A stretch of 64,000 nucleotides of DNA from NCBI GenBank assembly GCA_037478835.1, contig JBBFLV010000007.1:75442-139441 (forward strand), in the 5' to 3' direction. Of the stretch, positions 50,883 through 59,633 are shown piece by piece. The notes under the pieces are model-generated. The model had not been told where the DNA came from. It made no database searches and saw nothing but the letters and a program-made list of their open reading frames with translations. The stretch comes from 630D-37 sp037478835 (GTDB lineage Bacteria > Chloroflexota > Anaerolineae > Anaerolineales > Villigracilaceae). Within the stretch, counting starts at the first letter, position 1, and every line of letters starts with the position of its first letter. The position numbers were made by a program, and so were the translations under genes.

Positions 50883-51287
50883 TTACACCCGGCGCTTTTT
50901 GGGTGGACGGCAACCGTTATGAGGGATCGGTGTGACATCGGAGATCGAACGCACCTTAACACCCAACGCCTGAACGGCACGAATGGCATTTTCGCGCCCA
51001 GGACCCGGACCTTTGATAAAGACATCCGCTTCCTGCAGGCCCAAGGCCTGTGCCGCTTTGATCGCCTGCTCGGCAGCCAGGCGCGCCGCAAAAGGCGTGC
51101 TCTTGCGCGAGCCCTTGAAACCGGCCGAACCGGCGCTGGCCCACACAACGGTGTTGCCTTCCAGATCGGTCACGGTGACAATGGTATTGTTGAAAGATGC
51201 AAAGATATGCACCTGTCCCACGGACAATGTGCGCTTGCTTTTCCGGGCGCCGCCGGAGCGGCGTGCTGAACGAACGCTCTGTGCCAT
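50883..51287 (-). CDS. rpsK: Ribosomal protein uS11
   Basis: A 134-residue platform protein. VHIFASFNNTIVTVTDLEGN, FKGSRKSTPFAARLAAEQA, DVFIKGPGPGRENAIRA and DVTPIPHNGCRPPKKRRV are diagnostic. Confidence 0.98.
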   Translation of the reverse strand: MAQSVRSARRSGGARKSKRTLSVGQVHIFASFNNTIVTVTDLEGNTVVWASAGSAGFKGSRKSTPFAARLAAEQAIKAAQALGLQEADVFIKGPGPGRENAIRAVQALGVKVRSISDVTPIPHNGCRPPKKRRV

Positions 51288-51314
51288 AGTTTCTCGTTCC
51301 CTCGCAAATCAAAA

Positions 51315-51704
51315 TTATTTCTTGGTAGCGCCACGACGGCGACCACGTCCGGCCACGGTCTTGCGCGGCCCTTTGCGGGTGCGGGCATTCGTACGCGTAC
51401 GCTGTCCGCGCACCGGAAGGTTGCGGCGATGCCGCAGGCCACGATAGCAACCGATCTCGATCAGGCGCTTGATGTTCATCTGCACCTCGCGCCGCAGATC
51501 GCCTTCTACCTTATAGTTCTTTGCGATGTAGTCACGCAAAGCGGAGACTTCCGCCTCCGTCAGGTCCTTGACGCGCGTATCCGGATTGATCTTGGTCGCG
51601 GCCAGAATTTCGCGCGCCCGGCTCGGCCCGATCCCGTAGATATAGGTCAGGCCTACTTCAACCCGCTTGTTGCGGGGCAAGTCAACGCCTTCGATTCTCG
51701 CCAT
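51315..51704 (-). CDS. rpsM: Ribosomal protein uS13
   Basis: A 129-residue head protein contacting P-site tRNA and uL5. ARIEGVDLPRNKRVEVGLTYIYGIG, IEIGCYRGLRHRRNLPVRGQRT and the basic tail are diagnostic. Confidence 0.98.
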   Translation of the reverse strand: MARIEGVDLPRNKRVEVGLTYIYGIGPSRAREILAATKINPDTRVKDLTEAEVSALRDYIAKNYKVEGDLRREVQMNIKRLIEIGCYRGLRHRRNLPVRGQRTRTNARTRKGPRKTVAGRGRRRGATKK

Positions 51705-51710
51705 ATCGCA

Positions 51711-51824
51711 CTACCCCTGTCGTTGTTTGTGTTTCGGATTTTCGCAGATGATATACACTCTGCCTCTGCGGCGCACAATTTTGCACTTGGCGCAGCGCTT
51801 ACGAATGGAAGGGGATACTTTCAT
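51711..51824 (-). CDS. rpmJ: Ribosomal protein bL36
   Basis: A 37-residue gene found by reading the frame directly: it begins MKVSPSIRKRCAKCKIVRRR and ends NPKHKQRQG. Cys11, Cys14, Cys27 and His32 make the zinc-binding form. It lies 6 nt upstream of rpsM and 38 nt after map; infA, often found between map and rpmJ, is absent. Confidence 0.97.
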   Translation of the reverse strand: MKVSPSIRKRCAKCKIVRRRGRVYIICENPKHKQRQG

Positions 51825-51862
51825 AGGTCATCTCCTCTTGAATAGCCAAAGAGTAAATTATA

Positions 51863-52642
51863 CTACAAATCCTCAATTGCCGTCAGGATCAGCGGTCCAT
51901 TCTCCGTCACGGCAACCGTATGCTCGAAATGTGCAGTTAAGGAGCCATCGGCAGAAACCACCGTCCAGCCATCTTTCAAGACACGCGTCTTGTCGGTACC
52001 GACCAGCACCATCGGCTCCAGCGCAATCGTCATGCCGGGGCGCAGCAACAGACCCTGCCCCGGAGTGCCGTAATTCGGCACCTGCGGCCCTTCGTGCATC
52101 TGCCGCCCAACCCCGTGACCGGTATACTCGCGGGTGACGAAAAATCCATGGCTCTCCACGTATTGCTGAATAGCCGCCGAAACGTCACCCGTTCGATTGC
52201 CGGGGCGCATCTTTTCGATGCCGGCATAGAGCGCACCCTCCGTGACCTCTAGCAATCGCTTGGCCAGGGGAGAAATCTCGCCCACCCCAACGGTGATCGC
52301 CGAATCGGCCACGAACCCACGGTATACCGTCCCACAATCAATCGAGACGATGTCGCCGGCGCGCACTTTACGCTTCGGGCTAGGAATGCCGTGCACCAGT
52401 TCCTCGTTGATGCTCACGGTGATGGAAGCCGGAAAAGGGGGATGCCCATAGCCCTTGAAGGGGGAATAGCACCCATGCTTCCGAAGCACTTCCTCGGCGG
52501 CGGCGTTCAGGTCCGCTGTTGTGATACCCGGTTGTAAAAGAGCTTTCAGCGTCTTCAAGACCTCGGCGTTGATCCGCCCGGCCTGGCGCATGATCTCGAT
52601 CTCGGCCGGCCCTTTGATATAAATGCGTTGTGCCCAATTCAT
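51863..52642 (-). CDS. map: Methionine aminopeptidase, type I
   Basis: A 259-residue enzyme removing N-terminal Met. Metal ligands lie in SIDCGTVYRGFVADSAITVG (two Asp), TGHGVGRQMHEGP (His), LEPM and the late GSLTAHFEHTVAV (Glu). No N-terminal zinc finger, as in type Ia. Its ATG overlaps the adk stop by 4 nt. Confidence 0.97.
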   Translation of the reverse strand: MNWAQRIYIKGPAEIEIMRQAGRINAEVLKTLKALLQPGITTADLNAAAEEVLRKHGCYSPFKGYGHPPFPASITVSINEELVHGIPSPKRKVRAGDIVSIDCGTVYRGFVADSAITVGVGEISPLAKRLLEVTEGALYAGIEKMRPGNRTGDVSAAIQQYVESHGFFVTREYTGHGVGRQMHEGPQVPNYGTPGQGLLLRPGMTIALEPMVLVGTDKTRVLKDGWTVVSADGSLTAHFEHTVAVTENGPLILTAIEDL

Positions 52643-53307
52643 AGACCGGCTATAACGATAGCTTCGATCGCCTTTCGCAAGGTTGCCGTCACGGTTTCGA
52701 TGGGTTGAGTACCATCCACTTCCAGCAGCAGGCCGCGTTGACGGTAGTACTCGATCAACGGTGCCGTTTGCTCCAGATAGACCTGGATGCGGCGCTGAAC
52801 GGTCTCGGAGCGATCATCCTCTCGCTGGTAGAGCTCCGAGCCATCAACATCGCATCGGCCGGGCACCTGGGGAGGGTTGTACTTTTCGTGGTAAATATGT
52901 CCCTGGGCACGGCAAGTCCATCGTCCACTCAGGCGTTCCACCAGAACTTCCGCCGGCGCTGTGATCAACGGCACCAAATTCACCTGCGAATTTCGCTCCC
53001 GAAGGAGCGCATCCAGCGCCTCCGCCTGGGCAGGTGTGCGAGGAAACCCATCCAGAATGGCTCCTGCCTGGCAATCCGGGCGCGCCAGCCGTTCGCGGAT
53101 CATTTGAATCGTCACCTCATCGGGCACCAGCTCCCCGCGGTCCATATAGGATTTGGCCAACTTACCCAATTCGGTCTGCCGGCTCAAATTCTCACGGAAG
53201 AGATCACCCGATGAAATATGCACCAGACCTGTTTCTTGAGCCAGGATTCTGGCTTGCGTTCCTTTGCCGACTCCCGGCGGGCCTAAGAGGACAATGTAGG
53301 TGGCCAT
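52639..53307 (-). CDS. adk: Adenylate kinase
   Basis: A 222-residue long-form kinase interconverting ATP + AMP and 2 ADP. P-loop LLGPPGVGKGTQA, ISSGDLFRENL and GFPRTPAQAEAL are intact; the LID begins GRWTCRAQGHIYHEKYNPP and has Cys only in part of the usual four-residue zinc set (CR...C..D), so a Zn site is uncertain. The ATG at 53307 is 6 nt after AAGGAG; an earlier ATG at 53313 is too close to it. Confidence 0.97.
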   Translation of the reverse strand: MATYIVLLGPPGVGKGTQARILAQETGLVHISSGDLFRENLSRQTELGKLAKSYMDRGELVPDEVTIQMIRERLARPDCQAGAILDGFPRTPAQAEALDALLRERNSQVNLVPLITAPAEVLVERLSGRWTCRAQGHIYHEKYNPPQVPGRCDVDGSELYQREDDRSETVQRRIQVYLEQTAPLIEYYRQRGLLLEVDGTQPIETVTATLRKAIEAIVIAGL

Positions 53308-53318
53308 ATCCATCTCCT

Positions 53319-54665
53319 TTAGCGCACAAGGAGAGATTCCTGATAACCGTGCACTTTCAACTCGGCGTCAATCGTCATGAAGGTATCGCGCACCACGCCG
53401 ACCACGATGAGCAGACCCGCCGAAGAGACCAGGAACAACCCGGCTCCTTGGCTGGCCGGTGGAAAGATCAAGCGGATCAAGAACGGAAGGATGGCAACGA
53501 TGCCCAGGAAAAGCGCACCGACCAGCGTAATTCTTCGCTGCACACGCAGCAAGTATCTTTGCGTCGCTTCCCCGCGCGCCACACCCTGCACCTGGGCGCC
53601 AATGCGCTTGAGGTTTTCGCCGTAGTTCTGCTGCGTGAAAAGCACATCCGTGTAAAAGAACGTAAAGGCCACCACCATGACAAAGTAGAGGATCCAATAG
53701 GTGGCACTATTTCCACTGAAGATTTCCTGCACACGGCTGGCGAAATCGCCCGGCGTTCGGACGAAATACGAGGCAATAATGGCCGGGAATTGCAAAATCG
53801 CGCTGGCAAAGATGAGCGGGATCATGCCGGCCATATTGACCATGAGGGGCAGCGTGCCACGAACCGGCATCGTCATGCGATTGCCTACCCGTCGCCCCGG
53901 ATAGGTGACCGGAATATTGCGCCGCCCTTGTTGAATATAGACGATAGCATAGATGGTGATGATGATCACCACGATCGTCAACGCCAGCAAAATCCAGCGA
54001 TATTGCACATCCCCGCGGAAAATGCGCACCAGATTGCCGGGCACCTGAGAGACGATACCGGCAAAGATCACCAGCGAGAGCCCTTGGCCGCGGATACCGT
54101 ATTCCGAGATCATCTCTCCCAGCCAGATGGCGAACATCGTCCCGGCCGTCATCGCCAAAAGCACGGTGAGCGAAGAAAGCCAGGTTTCGGCACCAAAGCC
54201 GAAGACGATGATCTGCTTGTTAATGTACTGCTGTCCAAGCGAGTTGAAGATATTGATCTGGCCGATCGCCGAGAGCGCCGCCATCGGCACCGCCAGGTAG
54301 TAGGTCCAGCGTTCCATCCAGCGGCGACCCTCGGTCGGGTTATCCTTGATCCGTCGCTCCAGGGCCGGAATGATCGGCACCAGCAGCTGCAGAATAATCT
54401 GCGCCGTAATGTATGGGTAAACACCCATCGAAAGGAGCGAGAAATTGAGCACGGTGCCACCGGAAAGCAGGTTCAGGAAATCCAAGAACGAACCGGAACC
54501 GGTTGCCACGCCCAAAAACTCGCGCAGTGCCTGAAAATCAACACCCGGCACCGGGATATTGGCCGCCAGGCGATAGAGGATCAAAATGCCCAGCGTGATG
54601 AGCAATTTGCGCCGGATATCGGGCGATTTCCACAGGTAGCGCCAGCCAGAAAAAGCGGACTTCAT
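53319..54665 (-). CDS. secY: Protein translocase subunit SecY
   Basis: A 448-residue channel protein with ten TM helices. ILILYRLAANIPVPGVD (TM1), NLLSGGTVLNFSLLSMGVYPYITAQIILQLL (plug and TM2) and the cytoplasmic loop with YGENLKRIGAQVQG are typical. It receives nascent membrane and exported proteins from the ribosome. It lies between rplO and adk in the spc cluster. Confidence 0.98.
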   Translation of the reverse strand: MKSAFSGWRYLWKSPDIRRKLLITLGILILYRLAANIPVPGVDFQALREFLGVATGSGSFLDFLNLLSGGTVLNFSLLSMGVYPYITAQIILQLLVPIIPALERRIKDNPTEGRRWMERWTYYLAVPMAALSAIGQINIFNSLGQQYINKQIIVFGFGAETWLSSLTVLLAMTAGTMFAIWLGEMISEYGIRGQGLSLVIFAGIVSQVPGNLVRIFRGDVQYRWILLALTIVVIIITIYAIVYIQQGRRNIPVTYPGRRVGNRMTMPVRGTLPLMVNMAGMIPLIFASAILQFPAIIASYFVRTPGDFASRVQEIFSGNSATYWILYFVMVVAFTFFYTDVLFTQQNYGENLKRIGAQVQGVARGEATQRYLLRVQRRITLVGALFLGIVAILPFLIRLIFPPASQGAGLFLVSSAGLLIVVGVVRDTFMTIDAELKVHGYQESLLVR

Positions 54666-54680
54666 GGAGGTCTCCTCAAA

Positions 54681-55136
54681 TCAGGCGATCAATTCGACAC
54701 TGCCACCGGCGGCTTCGATCTTGGCACGGGCGCTGCGGCTGATCCGATGGACACGCACCCGATAGGGCACAGTCACCTCACCGCGGCCCAAGATCACCAC
54801 CGGGTTTCTTTCATCACGTAGTAAGTGGGCCTGCGCCAACGTCTCCGGCGTAATTTCGGCATTCGCCGGGAAGGCCTCGGCCAGCTGGTCGAGGTTGACC
54901 TCATTGTATTCCACGCGGTTGATCGGCGTGAAGCCGATACCACGCATGAACGGCAGACGGCGGAAGAAAGGCAGGTTACCGCCCTGGCGATAGAGATGTC
55001 CCTGTTCGCCGCTGCGGGCGCCCTGACCCTTCGTACCACGCCCGGCCGTCTTACCCTGGCCGGCAGCAATGCCGCGCCCAACGCGTTTGCGTTCCTTTTT
55101 CGCACCCGGATTCGGTTTCAAATCATGCAGTCTCAT
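54681..55136 (-). CDS. rplO: Ribosomal protein uL15
   Basis: A 151-residue large-subunit protein. MRLHDLKPNPGAKKERKRVGRG, GRGTKGQGARSG, and the C-terminal GEVTVPYRVRVHRISRSARAKIEAAGG are conserved. The ATG at 55136 follows AGGAGA; a longer frame overlaps rpmD. Confidence 0.98.
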   Translation of the reverse strand: MRLHDLKPNPGAKKERKRVGRGIAAGQGKTAGRGTKGQGARSGEQGHLYRQGGNLPFFRRLPFMRGIGFTPINRVEYNEVNLDQLAEAFPANAEITPETLAQAHLLRDERNPVVILGRGEVTVPYRVRVHRISRSARAKIEAAGGSVELIA

Positions 55137-55143
55137 GGTTCTC

Positions 55144-55335
55144 CTATTCTTCCACACGAACCAGATGGATTACCTTGCGGATCATTCCACGTACCGCAGG
55201 CGTATCGAGATGTTCAACCGTCTGATGCATGCGTCGCAATCCCAAAGCGCGCACCGTGGCTTTTTGATCCTTCGAATACCCGATCGGACTGCGCACCAGG
55301 GTGACGCGCAACGTCTTCGCTTTGGTCTCAGGCAT
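55144..55335 (-). CDS. rpmD: Ribosomal protein uL30
   Basis: A 63-residue protein. LRVTLVRSPIGYSKDQKATVRALGLRR is the uL30 core. The start at 55335 follows AGGAGG and overlaps the rpsE stop by 8 nt. Confidence 0.97.
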   Translation of the reverse strand: MPETKAKTLRVTLVRSPIGYSKDQKATVRALGLRRMHQTVEHLDTPAVRGMIRKVIHLVRVEE

Positions 55336-55864
55336 GTTTCTTCCTCCTATCCCAGAAGGGCAGAACATCCTCTACTTTCTTGCCGCGGCGAGCGGCTTCC
55401 TCCTGGGGTGATTTGAGTTGATCAAGCGCCTGAAGCGTGGCCTGGACGACGTTCAAGACGTTCGAGCTGCCCAGCGACTTGGTGAGAATATCCCGCACAC
55501 CGGCCACTTCGAGCACGGCGCGCACGCCACCGGCGGCGATCACGCCCGTGCCGGGGGAGGCAGGCTTGAGCAACACCTTGGAACCGGCCACCTTGCCCAT
55601 CACCTCATGAGGAATGGTTGTCCCATACAGGTTAACCGGACGCATATTCTTGCGCGCCCGCTCGGAGGCCTTGCGCATGGCATCCGGTACGGCATTGGCC
55701 TTGCCAACACCCAATCCGACCGAACCTTTGCCATCGCCGGCGACGACGGTGACACGGAACTGGAAGCGCCGACCGCCTTTGACAACTTTCGCCACGCGAG
55801 CGATTTCGAGGACGCGTTCCTCGTATTGTTCGAATTGCGTTTGCTCCAAAAGAATATCCGTCAT
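55328..55864 (-). CDS. rpsE: Ribosomal protein uS5
   Basis: A 178-residue protein at the mRNA entry site. RVAKVVKGGRRFQFRVTVVAGDGKGSVGLGVGKA and AGGVRAVLEVAGVRDILTKSLGS are diagnostic. Confidence 0.98.
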   Translation of the reverse strand: MTDILLEQTQFEQYEERVLEIARVAKVVKGGRRFQFRVTVVAGDGKGSVGLGVGKANAVPDAMRKASERARKNMRPVNLYGTTIPHEVMGKVAGSKVLLKPASPGTGVIAAGGVRAVLEVAGVRDILTKSLGSSNVLNVVQATLQALDQLKSPQEEAARRGKKVEDVLPFWDRRKKHA

Positions 55865-55878
55865 ATCCTTCTCCAGGC

Positions 55879-56244
55879 CTAGAACTTTAAGCCACCTTCA
55901 CGAGCGCCTTCGGCCAAAGCTTGCACACGGCCGATGTAGCGGAAGCCACCGCGATCGAAAACGACTTCTCGAATGCCACGGCTGAGAGCGCGCTCCGCAA
56001 GCACCTTACCGACAATGCGCGCCTGTTCGCTCTTCTTCAGGCCCTTGACTTTTTCGCGCAATTCGCGATCGATGGTCGAAGCAGAGACCAGCGTATGCCC
56101 TTCGACATCGTCAATAATTTGAGCGTAGATTTCCGAAAGACTGCGGAAAACGCTCAAGCGCGGACGTTCGGGGGTACCAAAAATGCGCTTGCGAATGCGC
56201 AGGTGGCGACGTTGACGGGCCTCTGCACGTGTTTTCTGCGCCAT
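55879..56244 (-). CDS. rplR: Ribosomal protein uL18
   Basis: A 121-residue 5S rRNA-binding protein. RHLRIRKRIFGTPERPRLSVFRS and DRGGFRYIGRVQALAEGAREGGLKF are conserved. It starts 2 nt after rplF. Confidence 0.98.
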   Translation of the reverse strand: MAQKTRAEARQRRHLRIRKRIFGTPERPRLSVFRSLSEIYAQIIDDVEGHTLVSASTIDRELREKVKGLKKSEQARIVGKVLAERALSRGIREVVFDRGGFRYIGRVQALAEGAREGGLKF

Positions 56245-56246
56245 AA

Positions 56247-56789
56247 CTACTTGCCTCCTTTACCGGACTTGCCGGCCTTGCGGCGGATCTTTTCACCGGC
56301 ATAGCGAATCCCTTTGCCATGATACGGCTCCGGAGGACGCACACTGCGAATATCTGCCGCCACCTGGCCGACGAGCTCTTTATCAATACCACGCACGCTA
56401 ATTTCGTTTTTCTCAACGGCAAACGTGATCCCCGCCGGCGGCTCGATGCGAACCGGATGGGAATAACCTACGTACAACACCAGGGTTTTCCCTTCCAATT
56501 CGGCACGATAGCCTACGCCCTCAATTTGCAATTTCTTTTCAAACCCGGCACTCACCCCTTGCACCATGTTGGCCAAAACGGCACGGGTGGTACCGTGTAG
56601 GGCCTTGTCCTCCGGTGCATCGGTATGACGGGTGACGACCAGCCGCCCATCTTCCAGGGCAATGTTGACACGCGGGGAGAAGGTACGCTGCAACTCGCCC
56701 TTCGGGCCCTTCACGCGCACGAAGGAACCCTGGACGTTAACCTCCACACCGTTCGGAATGATCACCGGTAAGCGACCAATACGAGACAC
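56247..56789 (-). CDS. rplF: Ribosomal protein uL6
   Basis: A 180-residue protein near the factor-binding site. MSRIGRLPVIIPNGVEVNVQG, KGPKGELQRTFSP and RPPEPYHGKGIRYAGEKIRRKAGKSGK are diagnostic. Confidence 0.98.
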   Translation of the reverse strand: MSRIGRLPVIIPNGVEVNVQGSFVRVKGPKGELQRTFSPRVNIALEDGRLVVTRHTDAPEDKALHGTTRAVLANMVQGVSAGFEKKLQIEGVGYRAELEGKTLVLYVGYSHPVRIEPPAGITFAVEKNEISVRGIDKELVGQVAADIRSVRPPEPYHGKGIRYAGEKIRRKAGKSGKGGK

Positions 56790-56803
56790 CTTTCACCTCC
56801 TGC

Positions 56804-57217
56804 TTACCAGATTTTGCACAGCAACTCGCCACCCACACCCAATTGACGGGCACGAGTACCGGTCATCACGCCTTTCGGCGTGGAAAGGATGGCGATCCCC
56901 AGGCCGGAAAGCACCCAGGGAATTTCGCTCTTTTTGACGTAGATTCGCCGTCCGGGCTTGCTCACGCGCACCAGACCGCTAATCACCGGTCGACGGGCAC
57001 GGCGCTCACCCACGTACTTGATCTTCAAGCGCAGGATTTTCTTGCCCGGCGCATCTCCATCCACTACTTCGTAATGGTCTAGATAGCCCTCTTCTTTCAT
57101 AATGCGGGCGATCTCCACCTTGAGCTTGGAGCTGGGCAAGGCGACAATGTTCTGCCCGGCGATCACGGCATTACGAATGCGGGTTAACATATCACCGATC
57201 GGATCGTTTACACTCAT
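56804..57217 (-). CDS. rpsH: Ribosomal protein uS8
   Basis: A 137-residue 16S-binding protein, the usual spc-operon regulator. DPIGDMLTRIRNAVIAGQ and LSTPKGVMTGTRARQLGVGGELLCKIW are conserved. Confidence 0.98.
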   Translation of the reverse strand: MSVNDPIGDMLTRIRNAVIAGQNIVALPSSKLKVEIARIMKEEGYLDHYEVVDGDAPGKKILRLKIKYVGERRARRPVISGLVRVSKPGRRIYVKKSEIPWVLSGLGIAILSTPKGVMTGTRARQLGVGGELLCKIW

Positions 57218-57232
57218 CGTTCCCTCCTCCGG

Positions 57233-57415
57233 CTACCAGGACGCTTTAACTACGCCGGGGATTTTGCCTTCCAGGGCCAGCTCACGGAAGCAGATGCGGC
57301 ATAATCCGAAACGGCGCATATAGCCGCGCGGCCGCCCACATCGCTGGCAGCGATTGCGCACCATCGTCGGATGGCGACGTCGCAGTTCACGGAATTGCAT
57401 GCATTTCTGTGCCAT
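57233..57415 (-). CDS. rpsZ: Ribosomal protein uS14, zinc-binding (type Z)
   Basis: A 60-residue short S14. RCQRCGRPRG and LCRICFRELA give two CxxC pairs for zinc, the ancestral C+ type. It is 3 nt after rplE. Confidence 0.97.
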   Translation of the reverse strand: MAQKCMQFRELRRRHPTMVRNRCQRCGRPRGYMRRFGLCRICFRELALEGKIPGVVKASW

Positions 57416-57418
57416 GAG

Positions 57419-57964
57419 TTACGACTCCTTCCTGAAAGGCATTCCTAAAAGTTTCAGCAACGTGCGCGCTTCCTCATCGGTTTTGGCCGTGGTGACAATG
57501 GTCACTTCCAGACCGCGCACTTTATCGATCTTATCGTATTCGATTTCCGGGAAGATCAGCTGTTCTCGAATGCCGAGGGTATAGTTTCCGCGCCCATCAA
57601 AAGCATGGGGGGAAACACCCCGGAAATCGCGAACACGTGGCAGGGCGATATTCATTAGGCGATCGAGGAAACTCCACATGCGCTCCCCGCGTAGCGTCAC
57701 CTTGGCGCCGATCAGACGCCCTTCGCGTAACTTGAAGGCGGCGATGCTACGGCGGGCCTTGGTGAGCACCGGCTTCTGGCCGGTGATGGCCATGAGGTCG
57801 GCCGAAGCCGCCTCCAGCGCTTTTGGATTATCCAATGCCTCGCCCAGGCCGATATTGACCACCACTTTTTGAATGCGCGGCACTTGCATCACATTCCGAT
57901 ACTGGAATGTGCGCATCATCGCCGGCACTACTTCTTGACGATAACGTTCTTGCAATCGGTTCAT
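57419..57964 (-). CDS. rplE: Ribosomal protein uL5
   Basis: A 181-residue 5S-binding protein. VPRIQKVVVNIGLGEALDN, GQKPVLTKARRSIAAFKLREG and LPRVRDFRGVSPHAFDGRGNYTLGI are diagnostic. Confidence 0.98.
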   Translation of the reverse strand: MNRLQERYRQEVVPAMMRTFQYRNVMQVPRIQKVVVNIGLGEALDNPKALEAASADLMAITGQKPVLTKARRSIAAFKLREGRLIGAKVTLRGERMWSFLDRLMNIALPRVRDFRGVSPHAFDGRGNYTLGIREQLIFPEIEYDKIDKVRGLEVTIVTTAKTDEEARTLLKLLGMPFRKES

Positions 57965-57981
57965 GTTTCTGACTCCAACGG

Positions 57982-58314
57982 TTAGTCAATCATTGCCTGG
58001 CATTTTTTGCAAACACGGTGTGGCCCGCTCTCATCCCGTTCAATGCGAACGCGCGTCGCTTTGCCACATTTTGGGCACACCAGCATCACATTCGAGATGT
58101 GAATGGGGGCCTCGAATTGAATGCGCCCAGGGTTGATCTGACGGCCGCTTTGGGTTTGCACGGCACGCTGGTGCTTAATGCGCAGGTTGACACCCTGCAC
58201 CACGACGCGCGCCTCATCGGTCAAGACGCGGATCACTTCCCCGCGTTTGCCCTTATCTTCCTGACGACCGCTGATCACTTCTACGGTATCACCTTTACGA
58301 ATTTTGAACTTCAT
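57982..58314 (-). CDS. rplX: Ribosomal protein uL24
   Basis: A 110-residue assembly initiator with a KOW motif: MKFKIRKGDTVEVISGRQEDKGKRG. C-terminal VCPKCGKATR and CKKCQAMI add two CxxC pairs, a likely zinc ribbon. The ATG at 58314 follows GGAG. Confidence 0.97.
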   Translation of the reverse strand: MKFKIRKGDTVEVISGRQEDKGKRGEVIRVLTDEARVVVQGVNLRIKHQRAVQTQSGRQINPGRIQFEAPIHISNVMLVCPKCGKATRVRIERDESGPHRVCKKCQAMID

Positions 58315-58331
58315 GGCGCACTCCAACTACC

Positions 58332-58703
58332 TTAGAGTACTTCCGGGGCCAGGGAAACGATCTTGGTGAAGCCCTTCTCGCGCAATTCGCGCGCCACCGG
58401 GCCGAAGATACGCGTTCCCTTCGGGTTGACCCCATCGTTATCCAGAATGACAGCGGCATTATCGTCGAAGCGGATGTAAGAGCCATCCTCACGGCGCCAT
58501 TCTTTGGCGCAACGCACGATCACGGCGCGCACGATTTCGCTCTTCTTGACGGCACCTTGAGGCGAGGCGGACTTCACGGTAGCGACAACTACATCGCCCA
58601 CGTAACCATATTTGCGCTTCGAGCCGCCCATGATATGGATCACCAACAACTCGCGGGCGCCGGTGTTATCGGCAACTTTGAGGCGAGATTCCTGCTGGAT
58701 CAT
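58332..58703 (-). CDS. rplN: Ribosomal protein uL14
   Basis: A 123-residue protein of the uS17/uL14 region. MIQQESRLKVADNTGARELLVIHIMGG is the family start; the 47-codon upstream extension overlaps rpsQ and is rejected. The ATG overlaps the rpsQ stop by 4 nt. Confidence 0.98.
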   Translation of the reverse strand: MIQQESRLKVADNTGARELLVIHIMGGSKRKYGYVGDVVVATVKSASPQGAVKKSEIVRAVIVRCAKEWRREDGSYIRFDDNAAVILDNDGVNPKGTRIFGPVARELREKGFTKIVSLAPEVL

Positions 58704-58993
58704 ATTACCGCTCCTTCCCCGGTCGCTTCGTCCGCCACCTCCACCGTGCGCTCCTCGCGCTTGAGGATCGCTTCCACCACCCAACGCTTGTGGCGGGAAA
58801 GGGGGCGCGATTCGACGATCCGCACCTGATCTCCCACCTGACAACCAAGCTCATCGTGAGCCATCACACGCTTGGTGCGATGGATCACCTTCTTGTACAA
58901 GGGATGGCGGAGGGTACGCGTGATCTCCACGACCACGGTTTTCATCATCTTGTTACTGGCAACAACTCCTACCAAACGACGACGATTGTTCAT
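58700..58993 (-). CDS. rpsQ: Ribosomal protein uS17
   Basis: A 97-residue protein. RRLVGVVASNKMMKTVVVEITRTLRHPLYKK and GDQVRIVESRPLSRHKRWVV are diagnostic. It overlaps rpmC and rplN by 4 nt each. Confidence 0.98.
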   Translation of the reverse strand: MNNRRRLVGVVASNKMMKTVVVEITRTLRHPLYKKVIHRTKRVMAHDELGCQVGDQVRIVESRPLSRHKRWVVEAILKREERTVEVADEATGEGAVI

Positions 58994-59199
58994 AACGACA
59001 CCTTACCTTCGGCACGCAGTTTCTCGCGCAAAATGGTTTCCAGGCGGGCAATATCCCGGCGCAGGAGGCGCAAACGGCTGGTATCGGTCAGCTGCCCCAG
59101 CGTATGCTGGAAGCGCAACTTCATCAGCTCTTCGCGCGTATCGGCCAGTTTTGCCCGAATCTCTTCAACACTCAACTTACGAATCTCTTCCGGTTTCAT
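58990..59199 (-). CDS. rpmC: Ribosomal protein uL29
   Basis: A 69-residue two-helix protein at the exit tunnel. MKPEEIRKLSVEEIRAKLAD and LMKLRFQHTLGQL with RRDIARLETILRE are diagnostic. Confidence 0.97.
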   Translation of the reverse strand: MKPEEIRKLSVEEIRAKLADTREELMKLRFQHTLGQLTDTSRLRLLRRDIARLETILREKLRAEGKVSL

Positions 59200-59621
59200 G
59201 CCTGTTCTCCCATTTCATGACGAGTCACAATGCGTGTCTTAATAGAGAACTTGTATTGCGCCAGCTGTAAGGCGCGCATCGCAACATCTTCCGGCAAACC
59301 GGCGATCTCGAACATGATCCGGCCAGGCTTCACCACAGCAACGTAGTATTCGACATTGCCTTTGCCGTTCCCCATGCGGGTTTCGGGTGGTTTGCGCGTG
59401 TAGGGCTTATCGGGGAAAATGCGCACCCAAATTTTGCCGCGTCGCTTCATTTCACGGACGATCGCCCGACGAGCGGCCTCGATCTGTCGCGCGGTAATCC
59501 ACCCCGGCTCCAAAGCCTGTAGCCCGTATTCGCCAAAAGAGATCTCTGCCCCGCGTAAGGCCTTGCCTTTCATCCGACCACGCATTTGCTTGCGCCATTT
59601 GACACGTTTTGGCATTAACAT
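59196..59621 (-). CDS. rplP: Ribosomal protein uL16
   Basis: A 141-residue protein at the A-site. MLMPKRVKWRKQMRGRMKG, YTRKPPETRMGNGKGNVEYYVAVVKPG are conserved. It overlaps the rpmC start by 4 nt. Confidence 0.98.
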   Translation of the reverse strand: MLMPKRVKWRKQMRGRMKGKALRGAEISFGEYGLQALEPGWITARQIEAARRAIVREMKRRGKIWVRIFPDKPYTRKPPETRMGNGKGNVEYYVAVVKPGRIMFEIAGLPEDVAMRALQLAQYKFSIKTRIVTRHEMGEQA

Positions 59622-59633
59622 AGCACACCTCGC

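Noticed and set aside
53034..54821. A 595-codon open frame on the plus strand opposite adk and secY
   Set aside because: It is antisense to two clear essential genes and its translation is a His/Arg/Gln-rich sequence with no domain; it is a shadow of codon bias.
58332..58844. Longer rplN start at 58844
   Set aside because: The Gly/Arg-rich extension is out-of-frame rpsQ sequence; MIQQES at 58703 is the family start.
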